A stretch of 64,000 bases of DNA from SB21 sp964415295 (GCA_964415295.1 CAYPYN010000004.1:310001-374000), one strand, 5' to 3'; shown: positions 43,450 through 52,511, counted from the first letter of the stretch. A program made the numbers and translations. Notes: generated from the sequence alone by a model not told the origin.

Positions 43450-45414
43450 CTATTTCGCCTGCCCTAGCCACACCGCCATCTCTCCCTCACCCCGATGCGA
43501 CCAAGCATAATATGGTACCATTTTCAGCATTACTTTGGATTGCCCCGATCGAATCGCATTGGCCGTGATAGTATAGACGCCGTTAAAAGTGGTTCTGTCA
43601 AATTGCGTCTTGAATTCTGCGTTCCCCCGTAAAGACAGATCCAGAACGGAGCCTTGATTATCCACCCCCTCCGCGCAATACACGATCGGGCCGCGTTCCA
43701 CCGCAACTTTTCCGGCATTTTCTTTCAGTTCAGGATGAGAAACAACCCGTCTTACTTTCATCGGCATATTGACCGAGACCCGTTCATCCTGTTTCCATTC
43801 TCTTCTTAGAAAGATGTAGCCTTTGGTTATCTTTCCCGCCGCAAGATCTTTCCCATTGGCCGTGATAGTCAATTTGCCGGCCGCCGGATCAACGTATCGG
43901 TAGAGATCGCTCTCAAGCGGCTTCTCACCGGTCCAGTATGGAACCCGGAGCGCTACGACCGTCCTGGCCGGGATATTTTTGAAAGATATATCCACCGCTC
44001 CACTCCACGGATAGTCCGTCGTCATCCGAATGGACACATCCCTGCCCCCGATTAGGACAGTCGCTTCGTTGGTCATGAATAGGTTGACGTAAAGGGTATC
44101 TTCTTTGACCGCGTAAAGGTACCCACCAAGCGACGGAAGGAATCGTGCCATATTGGTTGGACAGCAGGAACATTCGAACCAGGGACTGCGGGAACAGGAC
44201 TTCTCGTTGAATCTGAATTTCCCGTCTGAGGATAACGGATTTGTATAAAAGAACGTATTCCCTTCAAGCGAAACGCCTGCGATGAGCGCGTTATACAGCG
44301 TCCGCTCCATCATGTCGATGTATTTTCCGTCGCCGTGCAGGAGGAACATGCGCTCAAGCCAATACACCAGCGCAATCGACGCGCACGTTTCGCAGTAGGC
44401 CGTCAGATTGGGCAATTCATAATTGCCTCCATAAGCTTCCCCATCCGGTATAGCCCCGACCCCGCCCGTCACGTAATATTTCTTGCCGGCCACATTATTC
44501 CATATCCGGCCGATCGCTTTGACATAACTTTCATCGCCCGTCAGCGCGGCTACGTCCGCCATGCCCGCATACATATATCCTGCGCGAACGGCATGCCCAA
44601 CCGCTTCATCCTGTTCGATGACGCGCTTGTGATCCTGATTATATTCCGGCCGTTTCCAGAGCTTGGTGGAATCGTAAGGATATTTGTGAGTCCCGCGGTC
44701 GTCCAGGAAGAATTTCGCCAGATCGAGGTATTCTTTTTTGCCGGTAACTCGATACAATTTGACCAAACCCATCTCTGTGATCTGGTGGCCGGGCGCTTCG
44801 TGAATCTTATCCGGGCCAAATGTCGCCGTCAGCAGATCGGCGTTTTTGAGCGCAATGTCGAGCAGGTTCCTATGACCTGTCGCTTGGTACCATGCGACCG
44901 CCGCTTCGTACAGATGCCCCGAGTTATACAATTCGTGACTGCCGAAGCGCTCGAGTTCCCATCGGTTCTTCCCAAAGCGCCACGAGATCTTGGCATTATC
45001 CGGATCGATCGACCTCGGCGTATAAAGATAACCGTCCGGTTCCTGCGCCGCCGTTATAAGCGTGATGAGCGAATCGACGTAATGCTGAAGCCGACCATCG
45101 GGAAATTGATTGATGGAATAGGCTGCGCCCTCGATCATCTTGTACACATCGGTATCATTGAAAGGATAGACGCCCCGGAATGTGCCGGATTTTTTGGCGG
45201 CCATGACGAAATTCTCTATCCGGCCTTCGGTCTCGCATTTGTAGAAACCGAAAGGTATCGTGACCTTCCTATTGGTTTCCATACGCGGCGTCCAGAAAGA
45301 ATCCTGCACCTGCACGTTGCGAAACGATACGGGGCTGATGGGATAGTCCTTCTGCGCGGCAAGCCATGAATGGCTTATGAAAAAGCCGAACAGGATAACA
45401 AAGCTATTTTTCAT
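43450..45414 (-). CDS. GH127 family glycosidase (beta-L-arabinofuranosidase type)
   Basis: A 654-residue secreted enzyme (signal peptide ending LAAQ). The GH127 active site is complete by motif: Glu326 in PDGEAYG (acid/base), Glu342 and Cys344 in YCETC, and the Cys417-Cys418 pair in ECSCCPTN, which together bind zinc and supply the Cys nucleophile. An alpha/alpha-barrel (about 40-430) is followed by beta-sandwich domains. The known activity is removal of beta-L-arabinofuranose from plant glycoproteins, but GH127 members differ. Its start overlaps the end of the DUF2851 gene by 11 bases. Confidence 0.93.
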   Translation of the reverse strand: MKNSFVILFGFFISHSWLAAQKDYPISPVSFRNVQVQDSFWTPRMETNRKVTIPFGFYKCETEGRIENFVMAAKKSGTFRGVYPFNDTDVYKMIEGAAYSINQFPDGRLQHYVDSLITLITAAQEPDGYLYTPRSIDPDNAKISWRFGKNRWELERFGSHELYNSGHLYEAAVAWYQATGHRNLLDIALKNADLLTATFGPDKIHEAPGHQITEMGLVKLYRVTGKKEYLDLAKFFLDDRGTHKYPYDSTKLWKRPEYNQDHKRVIEQDEAVGHAVRAGYMYAGMADVAALTGDESYVKAIGRIWNNVAGKKYYVTGGVGAIPDGEAYGGNYELPNLTAYCETCASIALVYWLERMFLLHGDGKYIDMMERTLYNALIAGVSLEGNTFFYTNPLSSDGKFRFNEKSCSRSPWFECSCCPTNMARFLPSLGGYLYAVKEDTLYVNLFMTNEATVLIGGRDVSIRMTTDYPWSGAVDISFKNIPARTVVALRVPYWTGEKPLESDLYRYVDPAAGKLTITANGKDLAAGKITKGYIFLRREWKQDERVSVNMPMKVRRVVSHPELKENAGKVAVERGPIVYCAEGVDNQGSVLDLSLRGNAEFKTQFDRTTFNGVYTITANAIRSGQSKVMLKMVPYYAWSHRGEGEMAVWLGQAK

Positions 45415-46828
45415 GCCGTTCCTCGCTTTCTAATTGCATCAGATCGTTTTTTTCCTCACTCCAGATCCTGGTCAGTACCGGGCAATCGGCGCAGGCGTAG
45501 TCTGTACATCGTTTGTGCAAATGGATAAGGCCTTGAGTGAATTGGGCACTGGCTTGGCGTTCCGTCAGACGGAACTGTTTTTTCATATACGTGATCACCG
45601 AATTGCGTTCCAGGCTTTTCGATGATTCATAAACTTGCTTCACTTTCAGCAGAAGTTCGGCATTTCCCGTCAATTTAGCGGTCAGGGCCACCGCAGGCAA
45701 GACCGCATTGACCCATATCTCAAAAGCTCTTTGCCGCCCGATCAGGTCGCCGCGTTTACGTCCATCCCCGCCTTCCAGGAAATAATGCTCGCTCCAGTGC
45801 CCGAAGGATGGAACTATGAGCTTGGCAAGCCCCTGCTGAGCGTTAACGGCCAACGGTCCTTTGAAGGTTTCGGTAAACATTTCGATCAGTGGCCGCTTAC
45901 GGTTCTGACACAGGAATTTAGCCAATCCGGCCATTCGGATCATAGGAAAATTGTCGGGACGCAGACGAAAGAGCTTCCATTCCTCATTGGTCATAGTCTT
46001 GATGGGATTTTGTGATCGAAATTCCTCCCAGAGATTTTCCAATCTTTGAGCAAAAGGAACGACATTCAGAGACTTCACTTCGGTCAAAAGTCCACCCGCG
46101 CCAAGGAGAATGGCCTGCAATCGCATGAGCGCCGTGGCTTCCTCGTCGTGTGCAATGGCCTTCATCAGGGTCTGATACGGAATCAAATTGGACAATTTTC
46201 GAAAAGGTTCGCGGTTCTTGGAAAATCCTAAAGCATCCATCATGCCTTGATACAGGGCTTCATTGATGTCTCCCGCGGCGCGGTATCGTTCTTCGCATTT
46301 CAGTATTTTGGCCTCAAAACGCATGCGGCCGTTCTCCAATATCCAGCGATGAAGGAATTCCTCCTCGATCACCGTATCGTGGCAGAAAATATTCTTTCGG
46401 TTCTCCTGAAGCCTATTGATCTTCTCTGCGATCCGCAAAAGGCTGTCGGTGAGATAGTGTTCAATGACCAGCGTCGGCAGATGCTTCTGATTCCGATCAT
46501 CGGTAAAGACCGCGTGCAGGATAACCTGACGGTACAACGGATTCTCCGAATGGCGATGGTGTTCCCAATCCGACGTGCGCCAGTGGATCTCCACATCGCC
46601 TGTCAGGACTTCCTGCCCGATCCTGATGGTGGCGCGCTTAAAATCAGGCCCCGCGTCCTTATTCCACGCACCGCGGTCGAGGATTCGAATAGACTTCCCG
46701 TCGGTGGTCTTGAGTTCGTCCATCTTGAGGAACAGATGGAACCAGATCGCCTGGATGATCTCTTCGGAGATGCGGTCGATATTCTCCCTGACAACGGGGG
46801 TTTCAAACGTGGTCGGGTAGTAGAACAT
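45404..46828 (-). CDS. DUF2851 family protein
   Basis: A 474-residue cytoplasmic protein of a family common in Bacteroidota and relatives. Typical motifs: GAWNKDAGPDFKRA, TGDVEIHWRTSDWEHH and YRQVILHAVF near the N-terminus, and a C-terminal Cys set (CTDYACADCPVL) that might bind metal. The N-terminal block with its Asp/Glu/His pattern has been compared with nuclease folds, but no activity is established. It is transcribed with GH127 (11-base overlap) and divergent from tRNA-Leu. Confidence 0.9.
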   Translation of the reverse strand: MFYYPTTFETPVVRENIDRISEEIIQAIWFHLFLKMDELKTTDGKSIRILDRGAWNKDAGPDFKRATIRIGQEVLTGDVEIHWRTSDWEHHRHSENPLYRQVILHAVFTDDRNQKHLPTLVIEHYLTDSLLRIAEKINRLQENRKNIFCHDTVIEEEFLHRWILENGRMRFEAKILKCEERYRAAGDINEALYQGMMDALGFSKNREPFRKLSNLIPYQTLMKAIAHDEEATALMRLQAILLGAGGLLTEVKSLNVVPFAQRLENLWEEFRSQNPIKTMTNEEWKLFRLRPDNFPMIRMAGLAKFLCQNRKRPLIEMFTETFKGPLAVNAQQGLAKLIVPSFGHWSEHYFLEGGDGRKRGDLIGRQRAFEIWVNAVLPAVALTAKLTGNAELLLKVKQVYESSKSLERNSVITYMKKQFRLTERQASAQFTQGLIHLHKRCTDYACADCPVLTRIWSEEKNDLMQLESEERHEK

Positions 46829-46839
46829 GCCTAAAAAAC

Positions 46840-46868
46840 CTGTTGCAATTGCTCTGAAAAATTATAAA
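46840..46868 (+). promoter_or_regulatory. Likely promoter of tRNA-Leu
   Basis: TATAAA (46863-46868) lies 22 bp before the tRNA. Upstream CTGTTG (46840-46845) is at 17 bp, and TTGCAA (46843-46848) at 14 bp. The sequence ATTATAAAT also offers TATAAT on the minus strand for the divergent DUF2851 gene. Confidence 0.4.
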
Positions 46869-46889
46869 TTAAGCCACGATAAAAACGAC

Positions 46890-46975
46890 GCCGAAGTGGT
46901 GGAATTGGCAGACGCGCTGGACTCAAAATCCAGTGAGACTCAAATCTCGTGTGGGTTCAAGTCCCACCTTCGGCA
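46890..46975 (+). tRNA. tRNA-Leu(CAA)
   Basis: A class II tRNA: acceptor GCCGAAG with CTTCGGC, D arm TGGTGGAATTGGCAGACGCG, anticodon stem CTGGA/TCCAG with loop CTCAAAA (anticodon CAA), a long variable arm (GTGAGACTCAAATCTCGT) and T arm GTGGGTTCAAGTCCCAC. Discriminator A; CCA is not encoded. A terminator follows. Confidence 0.96.
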
Positions 46976-46981
46976 CTGTAG

Positions 46982-47009
46982 ATCCCGTTTGAATAAGACG
47001 GGATTTTTT
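46982..47009 (+). terminator. Intrinsic terminator of tRNA-Leu
   Basis: ATCCCGT (46982-46988) pairs with ACGGGAT (46998-47004) around a nine-base loop and runs into six T. Confidence 0.85.
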
Positions 47010-47133
47010 ATTTTGTAAACGCGTGACGCCTAAGGCGACCCTTAAAAAGTACCCCAATTTTCCCTGACCCGCAAGGAGGAAAATATCTCTTTCTCACCCC
47101 ACTTTTACAAAAGACTAGACACGGTACGACAAA

Positions 47134-47169
47134 ATAAAAAACCCATAAAGCCATGACAGCTTTATGGGT
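47134..47169 (-). terminator. Intrinsic terminator of the di-iron oxygenase gene
   Basis: A perfect 11-bp stem, ACCCATAAAGC (47141-47151) with GCTTTATGGGT (47159-47169), loop of seven. On the minus strand it is followed by TTTTTTATTTT, about 40 bases after the oxygenase stop. Between it and the tRNA terminator (47010-47133) I see no gene. Confidence 0.88.
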
Positions 47170-47207
47170 CTTTCTCTCACTCCCCATTTCACGCTTCGTT
47201 CCTGAAA

Positions 47208-48341
47208 CTACGCATCTCCTTTGAACGGCTTGAATTCGATCCAGTCGTTCTCTTTGAAAATGCCGCGCAGCAGTTCGCGATCTTTGTCGCTTGGCAGAAC
47301 TTCTGTCATGTATTTCGCATACTGTTCAGCCGAAAGTAATTTTCCATCCACCGTGTAAGGCTGCTGGGCATAGGTGCCGATCTTGCGGTTGAATTTCACA
47401 TCCGGCACGACCAGTTTGGGATGTTCCTCTCCGATCAGCGTATTCATGTCCTCGATCAGACGGGCGATCTCCGCATGATACAGGCCGCGGGCCATCTGAT
47501 TAAGCTGATCTTTGCGCGCTTCCTCGTCTGTCTCGCCTTCGTTGAATCGCCCCTTCAGTCCCCACACATACGCCCAGTGCGCATTGGAGGAACCGTCCGT
47601 ACCGAAAAGATCGTAGGCGGTCGGAACCCACTTATTGAAATATTTCTGAACGATCTCGACCGGTATCTTGCCTGCTTTCAAAATTCGCTTCAGGCCGTTG
47701 TTTCCGGTTCCAAGATGGAACGCTTCTTCTTTAAGCATCGGATTCATACTCATCGCCAGCGGCATGAAGGACGAATGGCTGAGCATCTTCAGCTGAAATT
47801 TGCCGTCGCGGTCAATGAATTCCGTATAAGTATACATATCGAGCCAGTTCTCCATGACCTCGTTGAAAGATCCCAGAAGACGCTTCTGTTCGTAAGCCCG
47901 TCGTTCGAGCAATTTCATGGCTTCTTTGCGCCCGCCTTCACCGAAATGTGTGACGAGGATATGGCTCATTTGCCAGCCGTGACGCATTTCTTCTGCGTTG
48001 ATACGCATGAGGGCATAAAGATCATAATCGCTCGGTGCGCGATCCACCAGATAACGTTGCTGTTCCACCGATGCAAATTCCGTATCCCCCTGATATACGA
48101 TCAACTGCTGGAGCGCATCGCGGATCCCCTGATTGGGAATATCCAGCACGCGTTCCCACTTACGGTCGCCCCGGAAATCGCCGAATTCGATCTCGTTGTA
48201 CCTACAGGGCTCGTATTTCGGCTCCAGTACGTACTTCGGAAGGAATCGTTTGAACGTCTTCTCATCGTAGCCGATATCCTTTTTCCATTCAGCAAAAAGG
48301 TCCACCCAATCGTTGAATGTGGAGATCTGAGCTTTTAACAT
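47208..48341 (-). CDS. Ferritin-like di-iron oxygenase, PaaA/BoxB type
   Basis: A 377-residue protein resembling phenylacetyl-CoA epoxidase subunit PaaA and benzoyl-CoA epoxidase BoxB. A di-iron four-helix site is complete: Glu93 (SVEQQ), Glu118-x-x-His121 (AEEMRH), Glu174 (YTEF) and Glu206-x-x-His209 (KEEAFH). Size lies between PaaA (about 310) and BoxB (about 470). Such enzymes epoxidise aromatic acyl-CoAs with O2 and a flavin reductase. No other paa or box gene is present, so the substrate is open. The TetR gene lies 39 bases upstream on the same strand. Confidence 0.8.
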   Translation of the reverse strand: MLKAQISTFNDWVDLFAEWKKDIGYDEKTFKRFLPKYVLEPKYEPCRYNEIEFGDFRGDRKWERVLDIPNQGIRDALQQLIVYQGDTEFASVEQQRYLVDRAPSDYDLYALMRINAEEMRHGWQMSHILVTHFGEGGRKEAMKLLERRAYEQKRLLGSFNEVMENWLDMYTYTEFIDRDGKFQLKMLSHSSFMPLAMSMNPMLKEEAFHLGTGNNGLKRILKAGKIPVEIVQKYFNKWVPTAYDLFGTDGSSNAHWAYVWGLKGRFNEGETDEEARKDQLNQMARGLYHAEIARLIEDMNTLIGEEHPKLVVPDVKFNRKIGTYAQQPYTVDGKLLSAEQYAKYMTEVLPSDKDRELLRGIFKENDWIEFKPFKGDA

Positions 48342-48380
48342 GTGCGCTCCTTTGTTTGGATTGTTGGTTATTTCTAAATA

Positions 48381-49061
48381 CTATGATTTGACAAAACCAT
48401 GGAGGAAAACATCCACCATCCGGTCGGCGATCTTCCGGATCGATGCGGCGCGGTGTCCATGCTTATACGGATCGAACCAGGTATACGTCCAATTCATCAT
48501 TCCGAAAAGCGACAAGGCTGCGATCTTGATGTCCTGATTCAGTTTTGCGGACGAGCGGTCTCCCCGGCGAACGATCTCCAGCAAAATATTTTCAAGCATT
48601 TTGAGATACGATTTCTTTTTGGACTGGATGCGCGCGAAATATTCGCCGGACAAAGAATCGGACTCATGGGCCAATACTTTCATGGCCTCCAGGTGCGTCA
48701 CAAAGTATTGAAGATGGTTGTGTACAAAGATCTTCAGCTTTTCCCGGGGATCGGCGGTCTCTTCCAGCTTTTCCTCCAAAGAGCCTGTAACGCTGTCAAA
48801 CGAATATTGTGAGATCAGAAACAGGAGTTCTTCTTTCGTTTCAAAATAGTAGTACAGCCCGGCCAAACTCGTTTCGAGTTCCGAGGCCAAGTCCCGGATC
48901 GACGTATTATGATAGCCTTTCCTGGCAAAAAGTACGGCCGCCCGTTCGAGAATGTCGTACAATTTGACATTGTAGCGCGAACTCTCACCGGCATTATCTT
49001 CCAATAGCCTTTGTTTGAATCCCTGGCGATGGTCGATCGCCGTTGATTCCGTATCCATCAT
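48381..49061 (-). CDS. TetR-family transcriptional regulator
   Basis: A 226-residue regulator. The DNA-binding HTH is at about residues 30-75 (LFARKGYHNTSIRDLASELETSLAGLYYYFETKEELL), followed by a helical ligand-binding domain, in the style of the fatty-acid/aromatic acyl-CoA responders. A perfect palindrome (49082-49099) lies 20 bases before its start codon. The downstream oxygenase is 39 bases away, so the pair is probably autoregulated as one unit and may respond to the oxygenase substrate or product (inference). Confidence 0.93.
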   Translation of the reverse strand: MMDTESTAIDHRQGFKQRLLEDNAGESSRYNVKLYDILERAAVLFARKGYHNTSIRDLASELETSLAGLYYYFETKEELLFLISQYSFDSVTGSLEEKLEETADPREKLKIFVHNHLQYFVTHLEAMKVLAHESDSLSGEYFARIQSKKKSYLKMLENILLEIVRRGDRSSAKLNQDIKIAALSLFGMMNWTYTWFDPYKHGHRAASIRKIADRMVDVFLHGFVKS

Positions 49062-49081
49062 GTTATCTTGGGGTTACTAAA

Positions 49082-49099
49082 TTCGAACAACTGTTCGAA
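49082..49099. promoter_or_regulatory. Candidate TetR operator
   Basis: TTCGAACA-AC-TGTTCGAA is a perfect palindrome with 8-bp arms, 20 bp upstream of the tetR start codon, the usual place for an autoregulatory operator of this family. No second copy was seen before the oxygenase gene. Confidence 0.7.
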
Positions 49100-49222
49100 A
49101 TCTAAGCCATCGGCCTTTCAAACACAAGTAAATTTTTCCTCATTTTATGTAAAATGGGACAAATCGGTCTTGAATATCCTTCACGAATTGCCTAAGTTTT
49201 AAAAAAAATACCGGATCCGATA

Positions 49223-49990
49223 TTGCCGTCTATTCCAAAAAAAAGACTAAGTCAGAATTTTTTGACCGATAACAATATCTGCCGTAAGATCTCCGAATCG
49301 TGCTCCCTGTCGGAAGGCGATCATGTTCTGGAAATCGGATGCGGACGCGGCGCGTTGACGCGGCATCTCTTGCAGAAAGGCATTTCATTATACGGAGTAG
49401 AATTTGACAGGGATCTGTATCGGGAACTCCGGGATGAATTCGGGTCCAATCCCCTTTTCACGTTGTTTGAATCCGATATACTGCATTTTGATTTTTCGCA
49501 GATTCCTTCAGCCGGTAATAAGATAATGGTCGTTGGCAATCTTCCCTATCACATTTCAAGTCCGATTCTTTTCAGGCTGATAGAAGAAAGACATCGAATC
49601 AAGACCGCGACGATCATGCTGCAAAAGGAAGTCGCGGAACGCATTGTCTCAGGCCCAGGAACCAAGGAGTACGGGATACTGTCCGTATTCTGCCAGTATT
49701 TTGCCGAGTGTACGATCCTTTTTCACATTCCTCCGACGGCCTTCTTCCCGAAGCCCAAGGTCGATTCTTCCATCCTCAGACTGGCGTTCAGGGAAACGGT
49801 TTTGCCGGTTGGTGATTTTGAGACATTCAGACAGATCGTACGGAAGAGTTTCAACCAGCGAAGGAAAATGTTAAGAAATTCTTTGAGCCACTGGGTGGAT
49901 AATAAGACAATTGATTTTGATCTTCAGAAAAGACCCGAAGAACTTTCCGTTCAGGATTTTATACGTTTGTCCAATCTGATCACCACGTAA
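49223..49990 (+). CDS. rsmA: 16S rRNA (adenine1518/1519-N6)-dimethyltransferase
   Basis: Dimethylates two adjacent adenines in helix 45 of 16S rRNA during 30S maturation (KsgA). The 255-residue protein has SQNFLTD at the start, SAM motif I VLEIGCGRG, motif IV NLPYHISSPI and the C-terminal helical domain ending before RLSNLIT. The start codon is TTG at 49223; no ATG gives the full conserved N-terminus. mgtE begins at the next base after its stop. It is divergent from the tetR gene. Confidence 0.96.
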   Translation: MPSIPKKRLSQNFLTDNNICRKISESCSLSEGDHVLEIGCGRGALTRHLLQKGISLYGVEFDRDLYRELRDEFGSNPLFTLFESDILHFDFSQIPSAGNKIMVVGNLPYHISSPILFRLIEERHRIKTATIMLQKEVAERIVSGPGTKEYGILSVFCQYFAECTILFHIPPTAFFPKPKVDSSILRLAFRETVLPVGDFETFRQIVRKSFNQRRKMLRNSLSHWVDNKTIDFDLQKRPEELSVQDFIRLSNLITT

Positions 49991-51358
49991 ATGCCTATGC
50001 GAGAAAAAGCACAGATCGATATCGACAAAGAATTTATCGATGATATCAAGGACCTCGTCGATTCCAAAGCGGAGTATCTGCTGAAGAATATCCTCAGCGA
50101 CCTTCACCCGGCCGATATTTCGGAAATTCTGGACCATCTTGATGAGGACGAGCGTAACTACGTATTCCAAATCATCGAGACGGAAAAGGCCTCCGAGGTC
50201 ATCTTGGAACTCGACAATGCGTCGCGCGAAGATATCCTCGAAAACCTCGATGAGGAGCAGATCTCCGACATTATCGATGAAATGCAATCGGACGATGCCG
50301 CCAATATCGTACAGGAGCTCGACGACGAAACGGCTCAGAAAGTTCTGAACCAACTGGATTACGAGGATTCCCAGGAGGTCAAGGAACTGCTCAAGTACGA
50401 CGAGGATACGGCCGGCGGTATCATGCAGCTGGAGTTCGTCAGCGTATACGATACCGAGACAGTACAGGAGGCTATCGAGGAAGTTCGTGAAAAGTCAAAA
50501 GATGTCGAAAAGATCTATGATATTTTCGTAGTCAATAAGCAGGAGCAACTCGTCGGCGTCCTGTCGGCAGAGACTTTGTTGGTGGTTTTTCCAGGTAAAC
50601 TCGTTTCTGAAGTGATGAATCCCGAATTCGTTTTTGCAACGGTGTCGCAGGATCAGGAAGAGGTTGCAACATTGTTCAAGAAGTATGACCTCGTTACCAT
50701 CCCTGTGACGACGCCGTCGGGTAAGTTGGTCGGTCGCATTACGATAGACGATATCATCGACGTCATAGAAGAAGAAGCCTCCGAAGACGTTTCCAAAATG
50801 GCCGGTTCCGTTGACGAGGACGTCACCGAAACGTCGAGTCTGCGCATTTCACGGTCCCGATTACCCTGGCTGTTCACAGCCATGGCAGGTGAACTGGTCG
50901 CGGCCTTTGTCCTGAGCCGCTTTGAAGATTCCATCCATACCATCCTGGCACTGGCTTTTTTCCTGCCTATCATCATGGCCATGGCCGGGAATATTGCCAT
51001 TCAATGTTCCTCCATCGTCATCCGCGGTCTCGCCACCGGCGAAATCGGTATCATCGACATGCAGCGTCAGATCTTGAAAGAGATCCGCGTGGCCGGCATC
51101 AATGGTGTTGTCCTGGGTATCGTACTCGCATCGATCGTGGCATTGTGGATCGGCGATATCCATGTGGCGGCGGTTGTGGGAACCGCTCTGATATGCGTGA
51201 TTTTTTTTGCGGCTTTCAACGGTACCGTTTTCCCGTTGGTACTCAAAAAACTGCGGATCGACCCTGCGCTGGCCGCCGGACCCTTTGTGACCATGGCCAA
51301 CGATACTATCGGAATTCTGATCTATCTGGGTATCGCCACTATCTTTCTGATCAATTAG
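49991..51358 (+). CDS. mgtE: Magnesium transporter MgtE
   Basis: A Mg2+ channel of 455 residues: N-terminal superhelical MgtE_N domain (about 30-135, rich in acidic residues such as LHPADISEILDHLDE), tandem CBS domains (about 140-265, with TAGGIMQLEFVSV), a connecting helix and five C-terminal spans (about 290-455, with GNIAIQCSSIVIRGLATGEI). The cytosolic domains sense Mg2+ and close the pore. It directly follows rsmA and overlaps the acpS stop by eight bases. Confidence 0.96.
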   Translation: MPMREKAQIDIDKEFIDDIKDLVDSKAEYLLKNILSDLHPADISEILDHLDEDERNYVFQIIETEKASEVILELDNASREDILENLDEEQISDIIDEMQSDDAANIVQELDDETAQKVLNQLDYEDSQEVKELLKYDEDTAGGIMQLEFVSVYDTETVQEAIEEVREKSKDVEKIYDIFVVNKQEQLVGVLSAETLLVVFPGKLVSEVMNPEFVFATVSQDQEEVATLFKKYDLVTIPVTTPSGKLVGRITIDDIIDVIEEEASEDVSKMAGSVDEDVTETSSLRISRSRLPWLFTAMAGELVAAFVLSRFEDSIHTILALAFFLPIIMAMAGNIAIQCSSIVIRGLATGEIGIIDMQRQILKEIRVAGINGVVLGIVLASIVALWIGDIHVAAVVGTALICVIFFAAFNGTVFPLVLKKLRIDPALAAGPFVTMANDTIGILIYLGIATIFLIN

Positions 51359-51734
51359 ACGCCGTTTCGATCACGACGACGGCCGAAGCGTATTCATGGG
51401 AATGCGATACGCTGATATGGATACGCATATCTTTAAGCTGTTCCTTCAGCTCATTGAATAAGAAAACATGCGGAATGCCTTCCGGGTCCACCTCGACGGA
51501 GACATCCGTCCAGGTGTGGGGGTGGAATTTTCCGACGCGGGCCGCTTTGACGAGGGCTTCTTTGGATGCGAAACGCACGGACAGAGAAGGGTACGGATTT
51601 TCTTTCTTCATGCAGTACGCGATCTCCTCGGGCGTAAAAATACGCGTCAGGAATTTGTCACCGTATTTTTTGTGGCTTTTCTGAATGCGGTCGATCTCAA
51701 TGATATCTGTTCCAATCCCGAAAATCATACTCAT
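51351..51734 (-). CDS. acpS: Holo-[acyl-carrier-protein] synthase
   Basis: Transfers 4'-phosphopantetheine from CoA to acyl carrier protein. The 127-residue trimer-forming family member has GIGTDIIEIDRI (Asp and Glu for Mg2+), FASKEALVKA and HISVSHSHEYA. Length is normal. The ATG at 51734 overlaps the stop of the upstream response regulator as ATGA; a second ATG two codons on is also possible. Convergent with mgtE by eight bases. Confidence 0.95.
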   Translation of the reverse strand: MSMIFGIGTDIIEIDRIQKSHKKYGDKFLTRIFTPEEIAYCMKKENPYPSLSVRFASKEALVKAARVGKFHPHTWTDVSVEVDPEGIPHVFLFNELKEQLKDMRIHISVSHSHEYASAVVVIETASN

Positions 51735-52504
51735 TCTATCCCGTGATCTTTGATCTTTTTGTAAAGGGCCGGCCGGCTGATTCCCAACCGGCGGGCAACT
51801 TCAGCCTTATTGTCACCCACTTCATCGATGATCGCCTTGATCACCATCTTCTCAACCTCATTCGACACTTTGCCTGTTATAGATTTCAACGAGTAGTTTT
51901 TTGAAACGAATCTCTGGATCCATAAGGTCTGATCTTCGGTAAAAGTGAATTTTTCAACCGCCCGTCCTTTCCGCGCCGGCTTCGCTTTTTCTTTTTGCGA
52001 TGCGGCCGGTGGGTTTTTGGATTCAGCAGGTAAGACGGGCATCACGGTTGTTTGCGAATCCAGTTTTTCGCGTAATTTCTTTACTTCCGAGTGCAGACGC
52101 CCATAATCAAGCGCCTTATTTATAGCAAGGAGCAATTCATCGTGCTGAAAGGGTTTTGTCAGGTAGTCATAAGCGCCCAATTTCATAGAGCGAACGGCAT
52201 CCTCGATCGTACCTACTCCGGTGAGAATAACGAATGGAATATCCGGCTTGATCGACTTAGTTTTCTCCAATAATTGGATACCATTCATGCCCTCCATGGC
52301 TAGGTCCGAGATGATCAGATCGAATTCCTCATTTCGGATCTTTTCCCATGCCGTTTCCCCATTGGGCGCTGTTTCCACTTCGATGTCCGTATAAGCCGGT
52401 GCCGTAGATTCGTCCAATTGCCGGAATGCATCGTCAGTCAGCATCCGTTTGAACAAGATAAGGATGTTTTTTTCGTCATCAACGACGAGAATTCGTGTGG
52501 CCAA
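51731..52504 (-). CDS. Response regulator with Fis-type HTH output (no AAA+ domain)
   Basis: A 257-residue regulator: receiver domain (about 4-135) with phospho-Asp in DLIISDLAMEG, an unusual insertion of about 17 residues (around TDDAFRQLDESTAPAYTD) after the first helix, a Pro/Lys-rich linker (about 165-195), and a Fis-type HTH at the C-terminus (DNKAEVARRLGISRPALYKKI). The AAA+ module of NtrC relatives is missing, as in RegA/PrrA. A TTG start at 52504 is preferred since it lies seven bases after the kinase stop; the longer frame reaches into that gene. The partner is probably the adjacent kinase. Confidence 0.88.
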   Translation of the reverse strand: MATRILVVDDEKNILILFKRMLTDDAFRQLDESTAPAYTDIEVETAPNGETAWEKIRNEEFDLIISDLAMEGMNGIQLLEKTKSIKPDIPFVILTGVGTIEDAVRSMKLGAYDYLTKPFQHDELLLAINKALDYGRLHSEVKKLREKLDSQTTVMPVLPAESKNPPAASQKEKAKPARKGRAVEKFTFTEDQTLWIQRFVSKNYSLKSITGKVSNEVEKMVIKAIIDEVGDNKAEVARRLGISRPALYKKIKDHGIE

Positions 52505-52511
52505 TGAAAAC

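Noticed and set aside
44335..45369. A 344-codon frame on the plus strand opposite GH127
   Set aside because: It is the antisense of a well-supported GH127 gene with signal peptide and active site; the frame has no recognisable domain.
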